NCBI RefSeq assembly: GCF_008386495.1
Contig: NZ_VTHJ01000044.1
Coordinates: 1,067-65,066, forward strand
From: Streptomyces tailanensis
GTDB taxonomy: Bacteria; Actinomycetota; Actinomycetes; Streptomycetales; Streptomycetaceae
Length of the DNA stretch: 64,000 nt
Direction: 5' to 3'
The notes below the pieces were generated by a model. It saw nothing but the letters and a program-made list of their open reading frames with translations. It ran no database searches and was not told the origin of the DNA. A program made the position numbers and the translations under genes. Of the stretch, positions 1-7,690 are shown piece by piece (positions within the stretch are counted from its first letter, which is position 1; every line of letters starts with the position of its first letter).

Positions 1-329
1 GCGGCACACCTGCTGAACCTCTGACCAAGACAGCAGCAGGTGGGGAATGCGGCTGAGCCGACGTCCCAGCACCGCGAGCACCGGCACCGGATGCTCGGTC
101 CTGAGCCAGAAGGCAAGGCACCGGCCACCGCCAGGACGCGGACGGCGACCGCGAGCGCCAGGGCACGCGCATCACCCGCGCCGTGCCGTCCCGGCGGACG
201 GGGGCGGGCCCATGGTCTCTGCGATGACGGCGAAGGGCGATTGCCTTTCGGTCCGGGCGACCGGCTGCAGGTGGCCACGCGGTTACGGCGCCCATCCGGC
301 GCTGAGGGTGTGCGCGTCCGCGCGGAACT
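1..329. other. No supportable gene at the left edge
   Basis: Open frames exist on the plus strand, but they are arginine-rich translations typical of non-coding frames in GC-rich DNA. None has a ribosome binding site or a recognisable domain. The stretch borders a truncated MarR gene, so it may be part of the same decayed segment, but nothing in the bases identifies it. Confidence 0.4.
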
Positions 330-575
330 TCATTCGTTGGCGTCGCGGAGCGTGCGCAGGATGCGCTCCAGGTGGCGGCGATCCTCGGATGAGAGCGGTC
401 CGGTGACGTGGTTGCGGAGATGGGAGACGTGGGCGGTCAGGGCGCGGCGAGCGCCTCGGCGCCCTGGTCGGTCAGTGCGGCGAGTGCGGCTCGTCGGTCG
501 GCGGGGTCGGGGTCGCGGCGGATCAGCCCCTCCTGCGCCATACGGTCGGCGAGCCGGGTGAAGCCGCCCGAGCTT
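330..575 (-). pseudogene. MarR-family regulator, 5'-truncated and frameshifted
   Basis: The minus strand encodes the wing and C-terminal helix of a MarR repressor in two frames. The upstream part reads GGFTRLADRMAQEGLIRRD and continues into DPADRRAALAALTDQGAEAL. The last part, ending HLERILRTLRDANE, lies in the next frame, so a single-base shift falls near position 445. The helix-turn-helix N-terminal half is absent: homology stops abruptly near 575, exactly where an unrelated fragment begins on the other strand. This is a remnant and not a working repressor. The identification rests on the MarR-type wing and dimerisation helix pattern. Confidence 0.6.
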
Positions 576-1197
576 GGTCGACGTCGCCCCGGCCGACTCC
601 GCCCTCGGCGACCAGCTGATCGGGACCGGCGACCTCACCGGCCGCGACGGCCGCAAGCTGGGCACCAGCAGCTTCGGCGGCGTCTCCACCCACGCCAAGC
701 CGCGCACCGCCGAGCTGCTGACCTTCGTCTACGAACTGCCCGGCGGCAAGATCACCACGGCCGGCACGGCGAAGCTCTCCGCCTCCGGACCCGTCTTCGA
801 CGAGCGGTTCGCCATCACGGGCGGCACCGGCATGACGTACGAGCACACCGACTTCGCGACCTCAACGGCCCCCGGTGACGTGGTCCGCCGCCAGTACCTG
901 GCCTCCGCGGCCGGCGACCTCCCTCTCGCCGGCACCTACCGCACCCCCGACGGGGTCACCTCCCACGTCATGGAGAAGCTCGCCCAGGAGTGGGACGGCT
1001 GGACCGCGCACGACGACACCTATGTCACCGAGGGGGAGAACGTCGTCGTCCTCGCCCGCTACACCGCGACCAACAAGGCCACCGGCAAGCCGATCGGCGT
1101 GCGCGTCGCCCACCACTTCGTGGTCCGCGGCGGCCTGATCGTCCGCTTCGAGCAGTTCGTCGACACCGCCCTCGTCCGCGACGCCATGCACGGCTAG
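574..1197 (+). pseudogene. Chimera of dirigent/allene-oxide-cyclase-like and SnoaL-like fragments
   Basis: An open frame of 207 codons from a TTG without a convincing ribosome binding site. Residues 8-90 resemble the beta-barrel of AOC/dirigent-like secreted proteins (GDLTGRDGRKLGTSSFGG, then FAITGGTGMTYE), but signal peptide and first strands are missing. From about residue 100 the sequence changes to a SnoaL/NTF2-like polyketide cyclase-type domain (GDVVRRQYLASAAGD, ending RFEQFVDTALVRDAM). About 20 residues of the expected SnoaL fold are missing between SAAGD and PLAGTY. The frame is therefore best read as two deletion-joined gene fragments, although it could still produce a protein. Its left end abuts the truncated MarR gene head to head, marking a rearrangement junction near 575. 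Confidence 0.55.
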
Positions 1198-1976
1198 GCG
1201 CCCGCCCAGCCTTCCCCGGGACGGGCCGCGACTCTGTCCATGGGTGTCGCCACTGGCCATGGGCCTGCCAGCGCAATATCCAGCTCCGTGGCGCAGGGCG
1301 CGTGAGGTCGTCGGCATGCCCGACGGCTTCCGGTTGTTGAGTCGGCCCTGGGCGCGGTGCCGGGATTGCTCCCGGTCCGTTTCCCCGGACCGCTCGCCGC
1401 CCCGCCGTACCGACCTCTCGGCAACGGGCTCGGGTTCTGCCGTCAGCCGGGGTTCGTGGTCGGCCAGGGGCTGGGATCTTGTTGCCCCGGTAGGTGCAAC
1501 GGAAGACCGCCACCCTCTCGATCCGGCATAACCCGACCCCTTCCGCCGCGATCCGTCATCGTCCTGAGGCGGCGGTCAGGTCAGAGCACGGATCTCCGCC
1601 TTCAAGGTCCAGACAGGCCGGGCGTCGATGACGGTGTGGACGTACCACTTGTTCGCCACCTCTTGCACCAGCGCACCGGGCGGCATGATCGGACGTCTCT
1701 CCCACCTCATCGGGGGCGCCGGCCGTCTCCGCGATCTCTCAACGAGAGAAAGGCAGGACAGTGACCGACGCCAGTTGCCCAGGTGGATGACAGGAACGTC
1801 GCTCGGGCCGGACCGACTGACGACTCGGGTGGCCGGGCCAAGCCGGGCGGGCGCCGGGCACCCGGTGAGTAAGTCTGGTGCCGCGGCGCCTTCGTGGTGA
1901 TCGCGGAGCAGGGGTGGGCGGCGATCGAGGCGGCGGCTCCGCTCCATGTGGAGCGGAGCGTTCGCTGAGGCCAGGG
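1198..1976. other. Long stretch without a convincing gene
   Basis: No frame shows both family resemblance and an initiation signal. A minus-strand reading at 1576-1686 ends NKWYVHTVIDARPVWTLKAE and looks protein-like, possibly the tail of a lost gene, but I do not recognise it. The remainder appears to be non-coding or decayed DNA between the chimera and the isochorismatase gene. Confidence 0.4.
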
Positions 1977-2690
1977 TCAGGCCTGGTCGAGCTTCTCCAG
2001 TTCCTCCAGCTGCCAGCCGGCGACCTCCCTCATGATCGGCCCCTGCGGAGAGGCCCAGTCGAGGCCCGACTCGGAGATCAGCGCGAAGGTCGAGTTGGGT
2101 ACGCTGCCGGCCTGGACCATGCGCTGGACCGCCAGGTCGTGCGCCTCCTTGGTGACGCCGCCGACCGCGTCCGCGGGGAACGTGGTCCTGAGACCTGCGG
2201 CCTGCATCTCCGCCACCGGGTAGGCCAAGCAGATCTCGGTCCACAGGCCGAGCATGATGAAATTGCGGCGGCCGGTTCTCTGTATCGCCCGGCGGAAGGC
2301 CGGGTCGTCCCAGGAGTTCATTGTGGTGCGGTCGATCTCGGGGACGTCCGGTATCTCCGCACGCAGTTCCGGGAGCGTCGGCTGGTTGATGCCCATCTCG
2401 ACCGCGATGGTGCTCAGGACGACCGGCATCCCCATCTTGACCGCGAGGCGGGCCAGCGCTCTCGCGTTGACCATCATCCTCTTGGTGTCGGTGGACTTGA
2501 CCCAGCCGAGCATTTCCGGCTGGTAGTCGATGAACACCAGCACCGAGTTGTCGAACGTGAACAGTGGGTCCTTCGAGCGGCCACGGGACGCTGCTGCGGC
2601 GGCCTGAGGCGCGACCATCGAGGTCGTCACGGCTGCGGCACTGGCGCCAGTGGCAGCAATCACTCCACGACGGCTGATCTTCTTGTCCAT
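1977..2690 (-). CDS. Tat-exported isochorismatase-type cysteine hydrolase (YcaC-like)
   Basis: A 237-residue hydrolase of the isochorismatase-like superfamily, closest in motif pattern to the YcaC group; the substrate is unknown. The N-terminus carries a twin-arginine signal (ISRRGVIAATGAS) followed by an Ala-rich segment, implying export. The mature part shows the expected Asp (VLVFIDYQ), the MNSWDDPAF stretch and the nucleophile in GLWTEICLAYP. The start is placed at 2690 because AAGGAGA lies about seven bases upstream and the Tat motif follows directly; a longer in-frame extension to 2732 lacks such a signal. It is monocistronic among fragments. A palindrome centred about 70 bases upstream is a candidate operator. 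Confidence 0.85.
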   Translation of the reverse strand: MDKKISRRGVIAATGASAAAVTTSMVAPQAAAAASRGRSKDPLFTFDNSVLVFIDYQPEMLGWVKSTDTKRMMVNARALARLAVKMGMPVVLSTIAVEMGINQPTLPELRAEIPDVPEIDRTTMNSWDDPAFRRAIQRTGRRNFIMLGLWTEICLAYPVAEMQAAGLRTTFPADAVGGVTKEAHDLAVQRMVQAGSVPNSTFALISESGLDWASPQGPIMREVAGWQLEELEKLDQA

Positions 2691-2753
2691 CAACGCTCTC
2701 CTTGACGAAGGGACCGCGACCTTCATGGCCACGGGCGGGCCTCAGATCAAATG

Positions 2754-2793
2754 AATGATGCATCATTTATATTGAGAAGTGAATGACGTGTCA
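2754..2793. promoter_or_regulatory. Palindromic operator candidate upstream of the isochorismatase gene
   Basis: AATGATGCATCATT at 2754-2767 is a perfect 14-bp palindrome. TGACGTGTCA at 2784-2793 differs by one base from the TGACATGTCA found in both operators near 3.86 and 15.63 kb. The site lies 64-103 bases before the start at 2690. That it belongs to the same MarR regulon is an inference from similarity only. Confidence 0.4.
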
Positions 2794-2857
2794 AGTAGTT
2801 CAGGTGCCCGTCTGTCTCGTAGGAGGTTCCCTAGCCGGCGCATAACCTGAGGCAGCA

Positions 2858-3170
2858 GGCAGATCCTCATCAGCGCCGACATGGAGGGTGCCACGGGGGT
2901 GGCCTGGCCGGCCGACGTGCTGCCGGGACCCCGAAGTGGGAGCGGTGCCGGGCGATGTTCACCTCGGGCCTCAACGCCGCCGCGCTCGGCTTCTTGGACG
3001 GCGGCGCCCCCACTGGACCATGCGCAACCCGCTCCTCGAACAGCTCGATGAGCGGGCGAACGTGACCGCGTTCATGGTCAGCCTGGTCGCCGCCGCCCCG
3101 CTCGGTCCCGACCAGGCCGCCGAACGTCTCGGGGTGAGGCGAGTCGAGAGCCCACGGAGTGTCGAGAGGT
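2858..3170 (+). pseudogene. D-aminopeptidase DppA (M55) remnant
   Basis: Split across frames are hallmark segments of M55 zinc D-aminopeptidases: ILISADMEGATGVAWPADV, then WERCRAMFTSGLNAAALGF in the next frame, then HWTMRNPLLEQLDERANV in a third. The first shift looks like loss of one base in the codons for Gly-Thr near 2925. The second coincides with loss of about 24 bases (the DEVLVNEA-like segment) near 2995. The remaining two thirds of the enzyme, including later metal ligands, is gone. The following frame to about 3330 is open but I cannot assign it. Confidence 0.6.
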
Positions 3171-3371
3171 GAGGTACGGCACCTCCCGGGCCGGGACGGT
3201 CGACGTGCCGATCTTCACCACGACGTCGGTCGACGCGGTGGTCGACGCGCACCCCGAGGTCGACTGGGAGCAGTTGCATCAGGGCAAGCATTTCCGACTG
3301 CCCCATGGGTCCCTTGAGACGAGCGAAGTCAGGAGTCGGCGGCGTCACCAGTGCGAGGACCGCGGCGAGGG

Positions 3372-3833
3372 TCACCGTGGCTCGTTGTCCAGTTGTTCCA
3401 GGATGCGGTTGGAGAGCCGTGCGAAGGTGTCGAGTTCGTCGCTGAGGGCGTCGATGACCAGGCGGCGGACCGTGGCGACATGGTGAGGTGCGGCGGCCTC
3501 GATGATTTTGCGGCCGGCCGGTGTGATGGCGACGAAGGCACCGCGTCCGTCCTCGGCGCATTCTTCCCGGGCCACCAGGCCGCGTTTGGTCATCCTGGCA
3601 ATCTGGTGGGACAGGCGGCTCTGTTCCCACTCGATGGTGCTGGCGAGGTCCTGGAATCGTTGCCGACCGTCGGGGGTGTCGGTGAGGGCGACGAGGATCT
3701 GGAAGTCGGCGCCGGACAGCTTGTGCGCCTTCAGGTCACGCTCCAGCGTGGCCCAGAGCTTCTGGTGTAGACGGATGAAGGCACGCCAGGCGTGCTGCTC
3801 GGCGGGGCTCAGCCACGCGGGTGTGTCGTTCAT
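3372..3833 (-). CDS. MarR-family transcriptional regulator
   Basis: A 153-residue winged-helix repressor. It has an N-terminal dimerisation helix (LSPAEQHAWRAFIRLHQKL), an HTH and wing (RFQDLASTIEWEQSRLSHQI, then RMTKRGLVAREECAEDGRGA), and a C-terminal helix rich in leucine. The length is normal for the family. ATG at 3833 is preferred; an in-frame TTG six bases upstream is possible, and neither has a strong ribosome binding site. The gene is divergent from the NmrA-type oxidoreductase at 3989, and the shared 155-bp intergenic region contains nested inverted repeats, the usual MarR autoregulatory layout. An almost identical site lies before the quinone oxidoreductase at 15705, so that unit is a likely second target. 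Ligand not inferable; such regulators often sense phenolics, quinones or oxidants. Confidence 0.88.
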   Translation of the reverse strand: MNDTPAWLSPAEQHAWRAFIRLHQKLWATLERDLKAHKLSGADFQILVALTDTPDGRQRFQDLASTIEWEQSRLSHQIARMTKRGLVAREECAEDGRGAFVAITPAGRKIIEAAAPHHVATVRRLVIDALSDELDTFARLSNRILEQLDNEPR

Positions 3834-3855
3834 ACGCAACGAGTTTACTGGGCGC

Positions 3856-3947
3856 TTGACATGTCATACACCTGCATCTAACGTGCATGACACATCACAT
3901 GACACGTCATGCACTTTCGGGCGTGAAGATACATGATGTGTCATGCA
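3856..3947. promoter_or_regulatory. Composite MarR-type operator in the divergent promoter
   Basis: Three elements are visible. TGACATGTCA (3857-3866) is a perfect palindrome. GTGCATGAC (3883-3891) and GTCATGCAC (3906-3914) form a 9-bp inverted repeat with a 14-bp gap. TGCATGACACATCA (3884-3897) is repeated exactly in inverted form at 3934-3947. The block lies between the start codons at 3833 and 3989. The same elements occur at 15606-15661, which supports a real binding site rather than chance symmetry. Confidence 0.75.
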
Positions 3948-3988
3948 GTGGGGGTGCTTGCCCCTGACCCAACAAGAAGGAGAAGGCC

Positions 3989-4933
3989 GTGGCGGAGAAG
4001 AAGGTCATCGCGGTGGTCGGCGCGACCGGCGCCCAAGGTGGCGGGCTGGCCAGGGCGATCCTGGCCGACGCCGGTGGCGGGTTCGCGGTACGCGCGCTCA
4101 CCCGCCGTCCCGACTCGGACACCGCACGCGAGCTCACGGCCCTGGGCGCCGAGGTGGTGAAGGCCGACACCGGCGACCTGCGGAGCCTGACGGAGGCGTT
4201 CGACGGGGCGCACGGGGCGTTCCTGGTGACCAACTTCTGGGAGCACATGTCACCCGAGCAGGAGAAGCAGCAGGCGGCAACCATGGCCCGGGCCGCCAAG
4301 GCCGCGAATGTGGCCCATGTCATCTGGTCGACGCTGGAGGACACCCGCGACTACATCCCGCTCGACGACGAGCGCATGCCGACGCTGATGGGCGGCTACA
4401 AGGTGCCGCACTTCGATGCCAAGGCCGAGGCCAACCAGTTCTTCACCGATGCCGGGGTGCCGACCACCTTCCTGCAGACCACTTTCTTCTGGGAGAACCT
4501 TCTCGGCCCGATGGCGCCGCGACGGGGAGACGACGGCCGGCTCATGCTGGCCCTGCCGATGGCCGACAGCCCGCTCGCCGGCATCGCCGCCGAAGACATC
4601 GGCAAGACCGCCTACGGCATCTTCCGCCGCGGCGGTGACCTCGTCGGCCGCACCGTGTCCATCGCCGGCGAGCACCTGACCGGCAAGCAGATGGCCGAGC
4701 AGCTCAGCGCGACCCTGGGCGAAGACGTGGCGTACGTGCCGGTGCCCTTCGACGCGATGCGGGCGCAGCCGTTCCCCGCCGCGGCCGAGTCGGGAAACAT
4801 GTTCCAGTTCTACGCGGAAGTGCCGCAGTTCAACGCGGTCCGCGACCTCGACGCCGTCCGCGACCTGAACCCGCAACTGCAGACGTTCCAGCAGTGGCTG
4901 AACGCCCACAAGTCCGCCTTCGCCGGCGCCTGA
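3989..4933 (+). CDS. NmrA/HSCARG-family NAD(P)-binding oxidoreductase-like protein
   Basis: A 314-residue atypical short-chain dehydrogenase of the NmrA family, which acts either as a redox sensor or as a quinone/ketone reductase. The Rossmann motif GATGAQGGGLARAIL begins at residue 11, and RALTRRP follows strand 2, placing NADP selectivity there. The HSCARG-type segment STLEDTRDYIPL and the GVPTTFLQTTFFWEN block are typical. GTG at 3989 has AAGGAG six bases upstream. It heads a rightward group with a DoxX protein (140 bp downstream) and a pirin. The operator block immediately upstream implies repression by the adjacent MarR protein. The context of pirin and DoxX points to quinone or electrophile stress, which is inference. 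Confidence 0.85.
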   Translation: MAEKKVIAVVGATGAQGGGLARAILADAGGGFAVRALTRRPDSDTARELTALGAEVVKADTGDLRSLTEAFDGAHGAFLVTNFWEHMSPEQEKQQAATMARAAKAANVAHVIWSTLEDTRDYIPLDDERMPTLMGGYKVPHFDAKAEANQFFTDAGVPTTFLQTTFFWENLLGPMAPRRGDDGRLMLALPMADSPLAGIAAEDIGKTAYGIFRRGGDLVGRTVSIAGEHLTGKQMAEQLSATLGEDVAYVPVPFDAMRAQPFPAAAESGNMFQFYAEVPQFNAVRDLDAVRDLNPQLQTFQQWLNAHKSAFAGA

Positions 4934-5073
4934 CGGGCGACCCGGCGGATCTTATTCCACGCATCTGATCCCCAGGCCCCGGCGTTCTCGCGAAATGCCG
5001 CTTTCGTCCCGCACATCGAGACGCATCACGAGAACGTCGGGGCCCTGTCTGCTCCCCCTTGATTGGTTGACTC

Positions 5074-5454
5074 ATGAACATCGTTTTGTGGATTCTGGCC
5101 GGCCTGCTCGCCGCGCTCTTCCTGGCCGCCGGCGGCGCGAAGCTGGCCCAGCCGAAGGAGAAGCTCGCCGCCTCGCCGAACATGGCGTGGGCCGAGGACT
5201 TCTCTCCGGGCATGCTCAAGCTGATCGGCGCCCTGGAGGTGCTGGCCGCGGTCGGGTTGATCCTGCCCGCCGCGCTGGACGTCATCCCCGTCCTGGTGCC
5301 GCTGGCCGCCGTCGGCCTCGTGCTGCTGATGGCCGGGGCGGCGACAACCCACGCCAGGCGCAAGGAGTCCAGCGCGATCGTGCCGAACCTTGTGCTGATC
5401 GTGCTGGCCGGTGCGGTGGTGTGGGGCCGCTTCGGCCCGTACTCCTTCGCCTGA
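5074..5454 (+). CDS. DoxX-like membrane protein
   Basis: A 126-residue protein with about four hydrophobic segments: an N-terminal helix (NIVLWILAGLLAALFLAAG), the conserved GGAKLAQP motif after it, a LIGALEVLAAVGLILPA segment and a VPLAAVGLVLLMAGA segment. This is the DoxX-like (DoxX_2) pattern. Such proteins often accompany oxidoreductases and thiol/redox stress genes; a chemical role cannot be read from the sequence. The ATG at 5074 lacks a clear ribosome binding site, so translation may be leaderless or coupled to an internal promoter. It lies 140 bp after the NmrA gene and 32 bp before the pirin gene, on the same strand. Confidence 0.82.
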   Translation: MNIVLWILAGLLAALFLAAGGAKLAQPKEKLAASPNMAWAEDFSPGMLKLIGALEVLAAVGLILPAALDVIPVLVPLAAVGLVLLMAGAATTHARRKESSAIVPNLVLIVLAGAVVWGRFGPYSFA

Positions 5455-5486
5455 TCGCCGGCAGCGTCCGTCCAGGGAGGAGCACC

Positions 5487-6458
5487 ATGCCCGCCATCAC
5501 TGTCGAGGACGTCCTCGTCCTGCCCCGCCTGCCCGCACTCGCCCCTGACAGGACCCGGATCCGTGAGGTGCGCCGGCTGGTCACCGCACCGCACGGCCAC
5601 GAGGGTGAGGGCTTCCCGGTACGCCGCGGGTTCGCCGATGTGCCCCTGTCCGAACTGGATCCATTCGTCCACTTCGATCATCTCGGCGAAGTGGACCTGG
5701 CCCCCGGTGAGCCCAAGGGGACCCCGTGGCATCCGCACCGCGGCTTCGAGACCGTCACGTACGTCATCGACGGCATCGTGGACCACCAGGACTCCAACGG
5801 TGGCAGTGGGCGGATCGCCGACGGCGACACCCAGTGGATGACCGCCGGGGCGGGCATCCTGCACATCGAGGCGCCGCCGGAGAGCCTGGTGATGAGCGGG
5901 GGCGTGATCCACGGCACCCAGCTGTGGGTCAACCTGCCCCAGGCGAAGAAGCTGGTCCCGCCCCGATACCAGGACATCCGCGGCAGCCAGGCGGCGCTGC
6001 TGACCACACCGGACGGCGGCGCGCTCATCCGGGTCATCGCCGGCGACATCGCCGGACACGCCGGACCGGGGGTCACGCACACGCCGATCACGCTGGCACA
6101 CATCACAGTCGAGCCCGGCGCCCAGGTCGACCTGCCCTGGCACCCCGGATACAACGCGCTGGTCTACGCCCTGGCCGGCGCCGGCACCGCCGGCGCCGAG
6201 AACAGGCCGATCCAGGTCGGTCAACTCGCCGTGCACGGGCCCGGGGACGGCCTGCGCCTCACCGCCGCGCCACGGCAGGCCTCACACACCCCGAAGCTGG
6301 AGCTGTATGTCATGGGCGGGCAGCCGATTCGTGAACCGATCGCCCACTACGGCCCGTTCGTCATGAACACCCGCGACGAACTGGCCCAGGCCTTCGAGGA
6401 CTACCAGGCCGGCCGGCTCGGCGTCACCCCCGCCACCCGGCTGCCGCACACCGGATAA
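5487..6458 (+). CDS. Pirin family protein
   Basis: A 323-residue bicupin. The N-terminal cupin contains the metal-binding HPHRGFETVTYVIDG motif and the partner AGAGILHIEAP, giving the expected His-His-His-Glu set for Fe(II). A FVMNTRDELAQAFEDYQ motif closes the C-terminal cupin as in other pirins. Some bacterial pirins are quercetin 2,3-dioxygenases or redox-sensitive modulators; no specific substrate is supported here. The start at 5487 follows GGGAGGAG by four bases. It is the last gene of the MarR-controlled group and has a paralogue at 16701 next to another oxidoreductase under the same type of operator. A strong inverted repeat downstream terminates it against the convergent amidohydrolase. 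Confidence 0.9.
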   Translation: MPAITVEDVLVLPRLPALAPDRTRIREVRRLVTAPHGHEGEGFPVRRGFADVPLSELDPFVHFDHLGEVDLAPGEPKGTPWHPHRGFETVTYVIDGIVDHQDSNGGSGRIADGDTQWMTAGAGILHIEAPPESLVMSGGVIHGTQLWVNLPQAKKLVPPRYQDIRGSQAALLTTPDGGALIRVIAGDIAGHAGPGVTHTPITLAHITVEPGAQVDLPWHPGYNALVYALAGAGTAGAENRPIQVGQLAVHGPGDGLRLTAAPRQASHTPKLELYVMGGQPIREPIAHYGPFVMNTRDELAQAFEDYQAGRLGVTPATRLPHTG

Positions 6459-6493
6459 CCGGCCACCGAATCTCCCTGGCCCCCGGCACCGAC

Positions 6494-6549
6494 CGCACGC
6501 CGGGTCCTGTCACCGTGAGCTGGCTCGCGGTGACAGGACCCAGCGTGCG
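6494..6549. terminator. Bidirectional stem-loop terminator
   Basis: GGGTCCTGTCACCG (6502-6515) pairs perfectly with 6528-6541 around a 12-base loop. The flanks CGCACGC and GCGTGCG extend the stem with one bulge. It sits between the convergent pirin and amidohydrolase genes and lacks a T-run, as usual in Streptomyces. Confidence 0.75.
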
Positions 6550-6557
6550 GTCGTCGT

Positions 6558-7646
6558 TCAGTGCCGACTCAGCCGGGGTATACGCGCACGCAGCTTCGGG
6601 AACTGGGCGAGGGCGTGGGTCCGCTCGAGAGCGATCCTCTGGTGCGGGCTGTAGACGCCGTCGACGGGTGGTTCGGGGTCGCCCGCCCGCGGGTCCGGCA
6701 GACGTCCCTCGAGGAACGGCATCTTCTCCACGTTGTCGGCCTCGAAGAGGTTGTGGACGGCCGGCCAGTCGCTGCCGAACATGATGTGGTCGGCCGGCAC
6801 GAGCGACGCCAGTGGCAGCAACTGGGCGGCGGTGAACGCCTGCGCGTCGTCGAAGTACAGCCGCGAGAAGTAGTCGAGGGGGCCTTCGGGCAGTACGGAG
6901 TTGAACGGCGGGAAGAACGCGTGCAGCGTCGCGAGCCGGTAGGACAGGAACGGCAGCGTCCCGCCGCAGTGCGTGAAGTGCCGGCGGATGTTCGGGTGGT
7001 CCCGCAGGACACCGTTGTAGATCAGGCTCGTCATCGCGCGGGTCGCGTCGAAGGTGTACTCGTAGACGAAGTTCAGGGCCGGGATGTCGGGGCCGTAGCG
7101 GAGCTTCGGGGCCGGATTCACCTCCGGACCCGTCGGGTGGACGTAGACGTAGGCGCCGTGGTGGTCGAGGACCTCGTACAGCGGCGCGAACGAGGGGTCG
7201 CCCAGGTAGCGGCCCTGGTAGTTGGTGAGCAGACAGATGCCGTCGAGGTCCAGCTCACCGAGCGCGCGGTCCACCTCGGCCACCGCGCCCTCGACGTCCG
7301 GCATCGGGGTGACCGCGAAGATCCCGAACCGGTCACCACGGGTGCGCACGAGGTCGTGGGCGTAGTCGTTGACCGCGCGGGCGGTGACGCGGCGGTCGTC
7401 GACCGGGCCGAGGGTGAGCTGGAGGTCGCCGAACGACAGGACGCTCGCCTGGATCCGGTACCGGTCCATGAACGCCAGGTGCGCAGCCGGCGACCAGGGA
7501 CCCACGTTGGCCAGGGTGTCGGCGAGGCCGCCGTGGCGCTCCACGTAGTCGTAGTACACGTCGGGGAAGTAGTGCGCGTGGGTGTCGATGCGCCAGTTGC
7601 CCTTCGGCAACCCTCGGCCGGACGGTGCCGCGGAGGCGGCCGGCAC
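6558..7646 (-). CDS. Amidohydrolase (ACMSD/gamma-resorcylate decarboxylase-like), start uncertain
   Basis: A metal-dependent hydrolase or decarboxylase of the amidohydrolase_2 family. Motifs in order: the metal-binding IDTHAHYFPD, a VHPTGPEVNP segment, the HCGGTLPFLSYRL stretch with its conserved His, and FGSDWPAVHNL with the conserved Asp. Upstream the frame reads ATSGAPLVAAAGAVPAASAA, like the second half of a Tat or Sec signal, but no start codon precedes it: the frame runs into the end of the XdhC gene at 7691. The annotated GTG at 7646 is the first usable start and would remove most of that signal. The 5' end may therefore be lost, or an unusual start is used. It is the last gene of the Pao-like operon and may process the product of the oxidoreductase. 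Confidence 0.75.
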   Translation of the reverse strand: MPAASAAPSGRGLPKGNWRIDTHAHYFPDVYYDYVERHGGLADTLANVGPWSPAAHLAFMDRYRIQASVLSFGDLQLTLGPVDDRRVTARAVNDYAHDLVRTRGDRFGIFAVTPMPDVEGAVAEVDRALGELDLDGICLLTNYQGRYLGDPSFAPLYEVLDHHGAYVYVHPTGPEVNPAPKLRYGPDIPALNFVYEYTFDATRAMTSLIYNGVLRDHPNIRRHFTHCGGTLPFLSYRLATLHAFFPPFNSVLPEGPLDYFSRLYFDDAQAFTAAQLLPLASLVPADHIMFGSDWPAVHNLFEADNVEKMPFLEGRLPDPRAGDPEPPVDGVYSPHQRIALERTHALAQFPKLRARIPRLSRH

Positions 7647-7690
7647 CGCACCCGCCGCCGCGACGAGGGGCGCGCCCGATGTCGCCTCGG

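Noticed and set aside
1576..1686. Minus-strand reading ending PVWTLKAEIRALT
   Set aside because: It looks protein-like but is only 36 codons from the nearest ATG and matches no family I know, so it is not called a gene.
5074..6458. Long rightward frame starting near 4995 in phase with pirin
   Set aside because: The first 160 codons are an out-of-frame translation of the DoxX gene. The pirin ribosome binding site and homology start at 5487.
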